Positions 35,168-46,200 of a stretch of 64,000 nt of DNA are shown here, one piece after another. Every line of letters starts with the position of its first letter. Positions within the stretch are counted from its first letter, which is position 1. The position numbers and the translations under genes were made by a program. The DNA comes from CAZICM01 sp964537685 (lineage in GTDB: Bacteria > Myxococcota_A > Polyangia > Polyangiales > Polyangiaceae): the NCBI GenBank assembly GCA_964537685.1, contig CAZICM010000013.1:1-64000 (forward strand), in the 5' to 3' direction. The notes beneath the pieces were generated by a model. That model ran no database searches and had not been told where the DNA came from. It saw only the letters and a list, made by a program, of their open reading frames with translations.

Positions 35168-38100
35168 ATGAGAGAAGATGCAGCACGGCGTGCAGTGGCG
35201 ATTGTAGGTATTGGGGCAACGCTTCCCGACGCGCCCGATGTAAAGACATTTTGGGAAAACCTTAAACAGGGTGTGTATAGTATTTCAGAGGTTCCGCCTG
35301 AGCGCTGGGACCCGCGTATTCATTTCGATCCCGATCCAAAGGTGCCCGAGAAAAGCTATTCAAAAATTGGCGGCTGGGTGAAGACCAGTGCTTGGGATCC
35401 TATCGGGTGGCATTTGCCTATTCCGCCCAGGGTCGTCGATTCTTTGGATAGAACGCAGAAGTGGGCGATCGCGTGTGTCCGCGAGGCGCTCAATGACTAC
35501 GGATATCCGAAAAAGCCGCTCGATGGAGCGAGAACGGCCGTGATACTGGGCAATGCTATGGCGGGAGATAAGCATTATCTGACGGCGATGCGGGTCTATT
35601 TTTCGGAATTCGCTGATGATTTGCTTCGTTCGCCTTCGTTTTCGGGCCTGCCTGCCGATACGCGAGATGCTATTCTCCGGGAGGCGCATTCATCGCTCAA
35701 TCAGCGTTTGCCTGAAATCAATGAGGATACGATGCCAGGGGAGCTAGCCAATGTGATCGCTGGGAGGATCGCTTCGCTTTTTGATTTACATGGCCCCAAT
35801 TATACCTGCGACGCGGCGTGTGCATCCGCTATGGCTGCGATGACAGCGGCGATTGAAGGTCTGGATGAAGGCGATTTTGATGCGGTGTTGACCGGTGGCA
35901 TCGATGCCAATATGAGCGCATCGAGTTTTGTGAAATTCTGCAAGATTGGAGCGCTTTCGGCGACGGGAACCCGCCCTTATGCCGATGGAGCGGATGGATT
36001 TGTGATGGGTGAGGGTGCGGCGGTATTTTTGCTGAAGCGCCTGGAGGATGCCGAGAGGGACGGCGATCGCATTCATGCTGTAATCCGGGGGATTGGTGGT
36101 TCAAGCGATGGAAAGGGGAAGGGCATTACGGCGCCCAACCCGGTCGGTCAAAAGATAGCGCTCGAACGGGCCTACAGGAGTGCGGGGCTTTCGCCCGCAA
36201 CCGTGACGATGTTGGAGGGGCATGGGACATCGACCAAGGTGGGGGATGTGGTCGAGGCCCAAAGTATGATAGAACTACTTGCCCCCTTTGGATTGCCTAA
36301 AGGGCAGATCGCGCTGGGTTCTGTCAAATCGAATATCGGCCATCTCAAGGGAGCGGCTGGGGCGGCGGGTATGCTCAAGGCGGTGCTCTGTCTGAGGGAG
36401 AGGCAACTGGTGCCAAGCCTGGGTTTTACGAGACCCAATCCCAATATCGATTTTGAACATAGTCCGCTTCGGGTGAATACAGAGCTTAGGCCCTGGGATA
36501 CGCGGGTGGATGGTGTGCGCCGGGCGGGGGTGAGTGCCTTTGGCTTTGGGGGTACGAATTTTCACGCGGTGCTCGAGGAATATGTGCCAGGCCGGCTTGC
36601 GGCCGAGCGGCAAAAGAGTTCGCAGGCCAAGGCTCAAGGGTCCGGTTCGGTGAGCTCTACAGAACGTCAATCCCCCACCTTGAGCATGGTGCCTCCTCCT
36701 CGGGGCGCGCTGGTGCTGGGAGCCGAAAATCTGGACGGTTTGAAGGAAGCGCTGAGCCAAGTTGCGCAGGAGGCCCAATCAGGGCATGCCCCCTCGCCGG
36801 CTCGGCCCAGTATTTCCGCATTGCGTGCCTCGGTGCGGCTGGCCATCGACTACAGTGATGCCGCGGATTTAGCGCAAAAGGCAGCAAAAGCCCTATCCGC
36901 GCTGGGGCAAAACAATGCAGGGGCATGGAAGGCACTGCGGGCTCAGGGAATTTTCCTTGGCAAAGGCAAGCCTTCGAAGCTTGTTTTCCTGTTTACGGGA
37001 CAGGGTTCGCAATATGTGAATATGCTTAGGGATTTGAGGCAGGCATCCAACGTGGTGGCGCAAACTTTCGAAGAGGCCGATCGCGTGATGACGCCTCTCT
37101 TGGGTGAGCCTTTGTCCGAGCTTATTTTCGTAGATGCAAACGATGCCGGGCAAATGGCGCGAGCCGAGACCTTGCTGAGGCAAACGGCGATTACCCAGCC
37201 GGCGGTGCTTGCAGTGGATATTGCGCTGTTTAGGCTGCTGGGAGCATACGGAATCGCTCCTGATTTGGTCATGGGGCATAGTTTAGGTGAATATGGAGCC
37301 CTGGTAGCCGCTGGGAGCATGGCTTTTGGGGACGCGCTTCGAGCGGTAAGCGCGCGCGGCACAGAGATGACCCGGGTTTCCGTGGCTGATAATGGGGCGA
37401 TGATTGCGGTGTTTGGGCCGCTCGCAGAGATTGAGCGCATTCTAACGACCATCCCGGGCTATGTGGTGGTGGCCAATATTAACAGCAAAAAGCAGGCCGT
37501 CGTCGGAGGAGCAACAGACGCGGTCAAGCAGGCGGGGATCGCCTTTGAGCAGGCGGGGATGAGAGTCGTTCCGCTGCCCGTGAGCCATGCCTTTCATACG
37601 GCAATTGTGGCTCCCGCCAGTGAGCCTTTAAAGCGGGTTCTTGCCACCCTGAATTTAAGAGCGCCGTCCATTCCCCTGGTTTCCAATGTAACGGGGGAAT
37701 TTTACCCAAGCGGACCCGACACCGTTCCCGAAATGATTGAGCTTTTGGGGAGGCAAATTGCCTCGCCGGTGCAGTTTATCAAGGGTTTGGAGACTTGTTT
37801 CAAGGCAGGAGCGCGAGCCTTTGTGGAGGCTGGTCCTAAAAAGACGCTGGCTTCCTTCGCGGAGGAAGCCTTGGGGGAGAATGATGAAAATTTGGTCGCG
37901 CTGTCGACGAATCATCCCAAGACAGGCGATATCGCTTCATTTAATCAAGCGCTTTGCGCACTTTATGCTGCGGGTTACGGCGATGCCGAAAGCGTTCCGG
38001 CTTCTGTTTCCATGCTTCAGGCCCCGCCCACCCCTGTGGAGAGCAAAGCAGCAAAAACCCCCATCGTTTCCATCATTCCGCAGGCGGCGGCTCCGTCCTC

Positions 38101-41100
38101 TTCTCTTCCCGCGATGAGTGAAGATCGCTACAAGGAGCTGGGGCGGCTTTTTGCTGAAATGATGGAGCGAGGGCTTCGAATTGCCGGCGTTTCAGGGGGA
38201 GGCGCCAAGGATGGGGGCGTTGTCATCACGGGTGCGGGTATGGGCCTGCCAGGTGGAACAAAGGTCTTCGATGACGAAAATGTTCAGCGGCTGTTGGAGG
38301 GAGAGCAGCGTATCGATAGTATTCCTATCAAGTTGCGCGACACCATCGTGGGCAGGCATATAACGCGCTTGGTGAAGAGCGATCAGGGCGGAGGACCCCG
38401 CTTTGAGTCGATTGAAAGCGCACATGATGTCATCAAGCTGGCGGGCAGGGCTGCGGCATTTGATTTGGTGGATGAATTCGGTGTTCCCCAGGACCGCATG
38501 TCCGCCCTCGATACCACAACCAAACTGGCTTTTGGTGCGGGTTTAGAGGCACTGCGCGATGCCGGGATTCCTTTGTGCATGCACTATAAAACCACCACCA
38601 AGGGCACGAAGTTGCCTGATCGATGGATGCTCCCGGATTCGCTGAGGGACGATACAGGCGTAATCTTTGGCTCGGCATTTCCCGGCTATGATGCTCTGGC
38701 CGCCGATATGGAGCACTTTTACAGTGATCATAACCGGCGAGAGCGGATCGGCGACCTTCAATCCTTGAGGGGAAGACTCGAGGGTCATACCTCGCCCGAG
38801 CTCTTGGAGGAAGTGGATCGGCGAATCGCCTCGCTGGAGCATCAGTTGGAACGGGATCCCTACCATCTCGACCGGAAATACCTCTTTAAGATCTTGTCGA
38901 TGGGTCATTCGCAATTTGCTGAATACATTGGCGCTCGGGGTCCGAATACGCAGATCAACGCGGCATGCGCGAGCGGAACGCAGGCCGTGGGACTTGCCCA
39001 GGACTGGATTCGGGCGGGACGATGCAGGCGTGTGGTGGTGGTGACTTCTGACAACGTAACCAGCGATGCATTGATGGGCTGGATTGGAGCTGGTTTCTTG
39101 GCGAGTGGGGCCGCGGCAACCGACGAGGTGGTCAGCGAAGCGGCCTTGCCCTTCGATCGCCGGAGGCATGGTATGGTTCTGGGAATGGGCGCGGCGGCGC
39201 TGGTGGTGGAAAGCGCGGAGGCAGCTCTTGAACGGGGCCTGCTTCCTATTTGCGAGGTCTTGGGGACAATCGCAGCCAATAGCGCGTTCCACGGTAGCCG
39301 CTTGGATGCAGAGCATATCTCCCAGGTGATGGAGCACTTGGTTTCCACGGCGGAGAAGCAGCATGGGATAAGCCGGGATGCGATGGCCCGCGAGCTTGTC
39401 TTCGTATCTCACGAAACCTATACTCCAGCACGGGGAGGAAGCGCCCAGGCCGAAGTGATCGCTCTGCGCCGAGTCTTTGGAAAGGCGGCTGAGCAAATTG
39501 TCATTGCCAACACCAAGGGATTTACTGGGCATGCGATGGGGGCGGGCATTGAAGACGTTGTGGCCGTAAAGATGCTTGAAACAGGCATCGTTCCGCCGGT
39601 GGCCAACTTCAAAGAGGTCGATCCAGAGCTCGGTTGGCTCAATCTTTCCCGCGGAGGCATTTATCCGATTCGCTATGCCCTTCGTTTAGGAGCGGGATTT
39701 GGTTCTCAAATTTGCATGTCGCTCTCTAGGCGCACGGATATACCCGGACATGCTCATGCTCCTGTGGATGCGCTCGGCCATCGTTACCGCGTCGCGGATA
39801 AGAGCCTATTTGAGGCATGGCTAAGCCGTTTGAGCGGCCAGGGCAATCCCGAGCTGGAGATTGTCAAGCGAACGCTTCGCATCAAGGATCGGATGATGGG
39901 AGATAAAGCGGCGCCCAAGACCGAGGCCATGCCACCACCACGGGAGCAAAAGCCGGAAACGCCGGTCGTCAAGACAGAACAGGTTCAGCCGCAAGTGCCA
40001 ATCAAAGCACCTATAGCCCCCAAACCTGCCCCCGCTCCCCCGCCTCCTCCCCAAGCGCCTGCAAAAAGCGCAGACGATGAGATTCGGACGCGGGTGATCG
40101 ATATCGTCGCAAAGCAAACGGGTTATCCCCCGGATATGCTCGATGTTGAGCTCGATCTCGAGGCCGATCTGGNNNNNNNNNNNNNNNNNNNNNNNNNNNN
40201 NNNNNNNNNNNNNNNNNNNNNNNNNNNNNNNNNNNNNNNNNNNNNNNNNNNNNNNNNNNNNNNNNNNNNNNNTTCCGAGAGAAGCAAACCTAAAACTCAA
40301 GGATTTCCCCACCCTGGCCCATGTGATCCGATGGGTCAAAGAAAAGCGGCCAAATTTGGTGGTCCTTGCCCCTGCCCCGGCTGCTCCGGTTGAAGCGGCC
40401 CCCGCTCCGGTAGCATCTGCTCCAGCCGCTCAAGCTTCAGGCGATGACGAAATTCGCCAAACCGTCATCGATATCGTCGCAAAGCAGACGGGTTATCCCC
40501 CGGATATGCTCGATGTTGAGCTCGATCTCGAGGCCGATCTGGGCGTCGATACCGTAAAACAAGCCGAGACCTTTGCCGCCGTTCGCGAAGCCTACCAAAT
40601 TCCGAGAGAAGCAAACCTAAAACTCAAGGATTTCCCCACCCTGGCCCATGTGATTCGATGGGTTAAAGAAAAGCGGCCAGATTTGGGAGGGAGTGGTGCC
40701 GCTCAACATGGGGCTCAACCCGGACATGAGGAACAAGCCAAGCCGGAACCCAGACCAGAACTGAAGTTAATGCAAGGCGACCCGGATGCGGCAGCGCGGG
40801 TCCTGCGGCGCATTCCTACCGCCGTGCTGCGGCCCTCTCTCGATGCCTGTAAGCCTACGGGAATTGAACTCGCCTCCAATGCCCGCGTAGCCGTCGTAAC
40901 CGACGAAGGAGGATGTGGAAAAGCCTTGTGTTCCAAGCTGTTAGCGCTGGGCGTGAATGTGCTTGAGCTTTCCTCTGCTGAGAGCGAAGCCCGCGTTCTC
41001 GAACAGTTGAACCAATGGAGTGCCCAAGGAAAGGTAAGCGGTCTCTATTGGTTGCCCGCTCTCGACCCCGAAGGAGATTGGGCTCAATTCACCCTGGAAC

Positions 41101-43283
41101 AGTGGCGCACGGGCCTGGCCCGAAGAGTGAAGTTGCTGCACCGCGTTTCCCAAGCGCTTTATTCTCACTTGGTTTCAGGTGCCTTCGCTGTCTCAGCGAC
41201 GCGGCTGGGAGGCCGCCATGGATATACACCGGAGGGGGCTATCAATCCCATGGGTGGTGCCGTGTGCGGATTTACCAAATCGCTTAAGCGCGAGCGTCCA
41301 GAGGCCCTCGTAAAGGTGGTGGATGTTGAAGCGAGCGCTTCCGCAGAGACGGTGGCCGAGATGCTGATTGCCGAGACCCTGCGCGATCCAGGAGCCGTCG
41401 AGATCGGCTACGCCAATGGCCAGCGGTGGACAGTGGCCGCAATTGAACGGACTCTGACGGCGCATGAACCTGCGCTAACACTGGACCAGAATAGCGTCGT
41501 TCTGGTAACGGGAGCAGCCGGAAGCATCGTCTCGGCCATTACCGCGGACTTGGCCAAACAGGGAGGAACTTTCTATCTTCTTGATCTTGCCCCCGAACCC
41601 GCCGCGGATGACCCGGATATTCTCCGTTTTGGAAGCGATCGCGATGGATTAAAGCGCAACTTAATGGAACGGGGGAAAGCCAAGGGCGAAAAAGTCACAC
41701 CCGTTATGATTGAAAAACAATTGGCCCAGTTGGAGAGAGCCTGGTCCACAGTGGCGGCAAGGGCTGCCATTTCCGAAGCGGGTGGCACAAGCTTCTATCG
41801 GAGGCTGGACTTGCGCGATGGGGCTCAGGTCTCCTCGGTGATTGACGAGATTCGGGCCCGCCACGGAAAAGTAGACCTGCTTTTGCATGCCGCAGGACTT
41901 GAGATTAGCCGCTTCCTCCCCGACAAGAAGGCCGAGGAATTTGACTTGGTATTCGATGTCAAGAGCGACGGCTGGTTCCATTTATGGCACGGGCTAAGAG
42001 ACATGCCCCTGGGCGCCACCATTGGCTTTGGCTCCATCGCAGGCCGCTTTGGCAACGGTGGTCAGACTGACTATTCTGCCGCCAACGATCTTCTCGCCAA
42101 GGCAGCCAGTTACGCCAGAAACGCCCGGCCAGATACCCAATGCGTGGTGATCGATTGGACGGCTTGGGGGGGGATTGGCATGGCCTCTCGCGGCTCCATT
42201 CCCAAGATGATGGAAGTGGCTGGTATTGATATGCTCCCAGGCCAGGCTGGAATCCCGATTATTGGACGCGAGCTTCGGGCAGGATTCCGCGGTGAGGTGG
42301 TTATTGCAGGCAAGCTCGGTATTCTGACCAAAGAATGGGATGAAACAGGAGGCTTGGACACGGCGGCCCTGATGAGCCGGCCGGGTGGACCCATCTCAAC
42401 CCGCATTGCCGCGATGACCTTGGGACAGGGACTCTGCGTGGAAACCGAACTTCACCCTGAAAAACAGGCATTTCTATTTGATCACCGCATCGATGGGACG
42501 GCCGTGTTGCCTGGGGTTATGGGACTAGAAGCCTTTGTGGAAGCTGTTCATCTCATGCTTCCCGACTGGCATATTCAGTCTGTGGAGAACGTGTCTTTCC
42601 TTGCCCCCTTTAAGTTCTATCGGGGAGAGCCGCGCCACCTCCGCGTTATCGCTCAAACCCAGAGCGAAGGGCAATCCTTGGCCGCGCACTGTCAACTCAT
42701 CGGATCGCGCACCTTGGCGGGACAGAGCGAGCCTCAGATGACCACGCATTTCACCGCAACCGTGAGGCTTTCCCGGGAGAGTACACCCGTTCCGCAAGCA
42801 GGCCAAGCCCCCGATTCCCCCCGCGCTGGTAGCGTGGATAGAGAGGCGATCTATCGCGTCTATTTCCATGGTCCCGCCTACCAAGTGCTCCACGATGCCT
42901 GGAGGGAAGACTCCGCAGTCATTGGACGCCTGGAGTCACCCCTTCCGCCAAGCCATACCCCCTCCTCTCCGCCTACGTTGTTCTCGCCGAGGCTCATCGA
43001 GCTCTTCTTTCAAACGGCTGGCATTTGGGAAATAGGCACAACCGGGCGCCTAGCCCTCCCAGCCCAAATCAAATATGTGCGCGTGTTTGGCTCTGGAGAA
43101 GATGCTCCCACTTCTTGTTTTGCGCGTATACATCCCCAATCTGACGGGAGCTTCAGCGGCATTGTGATCGGCGCCGATGGCCAAATCCTTGCGGAAATCG
43201 AAGGATACCGCACGGTGGAGCTTGGCCCCGTCGACGAGGAATATCGGCGCCCGCTCGCCCAGGCGATGGCGGAGAAAGCTTAG
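35168..43283 (+). CDS. Iterative type I lipid/polyketide synthase KS-AT-KS-ACP(n)-KR-DH (with assembly gap)
   Basis: One gene interrupted by a 100-N gap (40173-40272). Filling the gap with 57 bp, as in the intact ACP copy, restores a single frame of at least 2690 aa. KS1 (residues about 10-440): Cys218 in CDAACASA, His352 in EGHGTST, His392 in KSNIGH. AT (about 605-925): FTGQGSQ and Ser705 in GHSLGEYG. KS2 (about 1015-1515): Cys1267 in NAACASGTQ, His1415 in SHETYT, His1455 in FTGHAMG. A Pro-rich linker follows, then at least two near-identical ACPs, a KR (about nt 41490-42300; TGAAGSIVSAI, FGSIAGRFG, DYSAANDLL) and a two-hotdog DH (DHRIDGTAVLPG, YFHGPAY). No thioesterase, methyltransferase or ER is present. 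The order recalls PfaA-type PUFA synthases plus an extra KS. AGGAG precedes the ATG. Confidence 0.88.
40075..40690 (+). repeat. Tandem ACP-coding repeats (at least two copies) surrounding the gap
   Basis: Two copies of an ACP-coding unit of about 327 bp flank and overlap the gap. They are almost identical over long stretches, for example the segment ending GATCTCGAGGCCGATCTGG differs by one base between 40100-40172 and 40470-40542. The segment after the gap (40272 onward, PREANLKLKDFPTLAHVIRWV) matches 40600 onward. The visible part of copy 1 stops just before the pantetheine site, so only copy 2 shows it, and there it reads GVDTVKQAE. The number of copies between the flanks cannot be told. 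Confidence 0.85.
40173..40272. other. Assembly gap of 100 N inside the ACP array
   Basis: Exactly 100 N, a placeholder of unknown true length. Relative to the intact copy, the two flanks are in register with 57 missing bases, or 57 plus a multiple of about 327 bases. The apparent frame change across the gap is therefore an artefact of the placeholder length. Confidence 0.95.
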
Positions 43284-43293
43284 GAAAATACTC

Positions 43294-46200
43294 ATGAAGA
43301 TTGCATTTCAACGTGTTCTCATTGTCAACCGGGGCGAGGCCGCAATGCGCTTTATTGCGGCCGCCCGCGAGCTAAACCGCGAATACAACGCCGGAATTCG
43401 CTGCATTGCGCTGTACACCGATTCCGATATCAAGTCGATGTTTGTCCGGGAAGCCGATGAAACCTTTCATTTAGGACCGGCTACCTTTGTCGATCCCAAA
43501 GACGGCGAGCGAAAAAGCACCTATCTCGACCTGGATCGGCTTCGCGAAGCCATCCTTCAAACCAGAGCGCAGGCCGTGTGGGTAGGCTGGGGATTCGTCG
43601 CCGAAATGGCTGCCTTTGCCGATCTATGCGCCGATCTGGGCGTCGTTTTTATCGGGCCAAGCGGCGCGGTAATGCGCAAATTGGGCGACAAAATCAGTTC
43701 CAAGCTCGTGGCCGAGCAGGTCGGCGTTCCAGTGGTGGCATGGAGCAGCGGACCTGTGCATACCCTCGACGAAGCCCTTGCCCATGCTCAACTCCTAGGT
43801 TTCCCCCTGCTGATCAAGGCGACGGCGGGAGGAGGAGGCCGGGGGATACGCCGCGTTCGCTCTGAGCTTGAACTGGCTGAGGCGCTGGAATCGGCCCGGA
43901 ACGAAGCGCTTCATGCTTTTGGCAACGCGACCGTCTTTATGGAGTCGATGCTCACGGGCGCCCGGCACATTGAAGTGCAAGCGATTGCGGATGCCCATGG
44001 CAATGCCTGGGCCGTGGGCGTGCGCGACTGTACTGTTCAGCGGCGCAATCAGAAGGTGATTGAAGAAGCCCCCTCCCCAGCTCTCACTCCGGCCCAAGAT
44101 CGGGAATTCAGAGAGGCAGCCGTCCGGTTAATTCAGGCCGTTGGCTATACCAACGCGGGAACCGTGGAGTTTCTCTACGAATCTTCGACGAAGCGCTACG
44201 CCTTTATGGAGGTAAACGCCCGCCTGCAAGTGGAACACCCTGTCACCGAGGCCACCACAGGGCTCGACATGGTAAAACTCCAGATTCATGTGGCATCAGG
44301 CGGCACGCTGGAAGGCTCTCCGCCGGAGACCCAAGGCCATGCCATTGAAGTCCGCCTCTGCGCCGAAGATCCAGAGCGCGCTTTTGCCCCTGCCCCAGGC
44401 ACTTTTGAGCGTTTTCGCGTGCCTACAGGCCCGGGACTTCGCATCGACACAGGCTTCGATCAAGGCGATACTGTGGCTCCCGAATTCGATTCTATGGTGG
44501 CCAAACTCATCGCTTACGGGCGCAACCGCGCCGAGGCACTGGCCCGCCTGCGCAGGGGCCTCGCCGAATCCGCGATCACCCTACAAGGTGGCATCACCAA
44601 CAAGGGTTTCTTGCTCCAGCTTCTTGGGCGCCCAGAAATCATTTCGGGCGAAGTCGATATTGGATGGCTCGATAGGCTCGTTGCAACAGGGGAGCATCAA
44701 TGCATCCAATGTGCGGAAGTCGCCTTGCTCCACACGGCCATCCACACCTACGAGCAAGAGGCCAATCTCGATAAACAAAGGCTATTCCGCTCGGCGCTGC
44801 GAGGCCGCCCCGAAGTCGAATCCAGCCCAAGCCGGCGTATCGATCTCCACTACCGTGGGCATGATTATACACTCGAAGTTCGAAGGCTTGCATTGCGCCG
44901 CTTCTTGGTTACGGTCGATGGCAATGAGCTCGAAGTTACACTGGAATTGCTTGGGCGAGGCGAGACAAGGCTTCTGATCGGCTCTAAGCGATTCCGGGTT
45001 CTCACAAGCTCCCAAGGCACCAACCATCTTGTAGAGGTGGATGGCATACCCCACCGCATCTCAAGCGATAGAGGAGGCATCATACGCTCGCCTCTTCCGG
45101 CGGTCGTTGTGTCCATGAATGTCAGTCCGGGCGATGAAGTCGTCCGGGGCAGCCGCCTCTGCGTCTTAGAGGCGATGAAGATGGAAATCGAGCTCCGGGC
45201 CGAAACGAAAGGCCGGGTGCATGAAGTCTTGGTTGGCACCAATATACAAGTGCCTCCAGGAACGCCCCTGCTCATTATCGAAGCCAGCGACGCCCATGAG
45301 GAAACTCACGGTCAAACGCGCATTCAGTTTGATGAGCTGATCAATACCGCCCCCCCTTCCGTCGCCGCGCTATGGCGGACCCATCTTGCCGAACTCAGAA
45401 GCTTGGTACTGGGCTACGATGTGGATTCCAGATCTCTGCGCAGAATCCTAACCCTGCATGGCTCGCTTAGCTATGATGCCTCCCCCAGCGATCCTCGCCT
45501 ATGGAGACACGAGCACGAAATTCTTCGCATTTTTGTGGATGTCCTCACACTCTTTCACCGGCGGCCCGTAGGACCCGAGGACATCGACGACCACCGGCTG
45601 AGTACGGGGGAATATTTCCTAACTTATCTCCGGGATTTGGGCGCAGAAGGAGAAGGACTCCCCCCAAAATTCATCGATAAACTCCGGCGAGCCCTTCAGC
45701 ACTATGGCATCGAAAACCTCAAGCGAAGCCCCGAACTGGAGGAGGGCCTCTACCGGATTTTCAAGACCCATCTCAGGCGCGAAGAACAGCTTCCCATGAT
45801 TTACGGCCTGCTCCAGCGCCGGCTCGACAATATGGCCCAGCTTAGACCCCTGGCCGACGATACCTTCGCCGAGCTGCTCGAGCGCCTGATCGCCGACACC
45901 CACGGGGAGCTTCAACGCCTCAATGAACTCGCCCGCGAAGTCCGATTTCAGTACAATGAACGCCCCCTCCTCGAAACGGTGCGCCAACAAGCCTACCATC
46001 AAGCCGAAGACCATCTGCGCGCTCTCACCCAACCCCTCGAACCCATCGAAATCCGCAAACATATCTCCAGCCTCGTCGCCTGTCCCCAACCGCTGACCAG
46101 CTTTCTATCCCGCCGCCTTCCCGATGCTCCCCTCGCGTTCCAAAAAGTGTTGCTGGAAGTCATCGTCTCCCGCTATTACCGCATCCGCAAGCTCGGCGAG

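Noticed and set aside
35168..40393. Reading the synthase as two separate genes because the frame changes
   Set aside because: The frame change occurs only at the 100-N placeholder; the flanking ACP repeats show the correct register.
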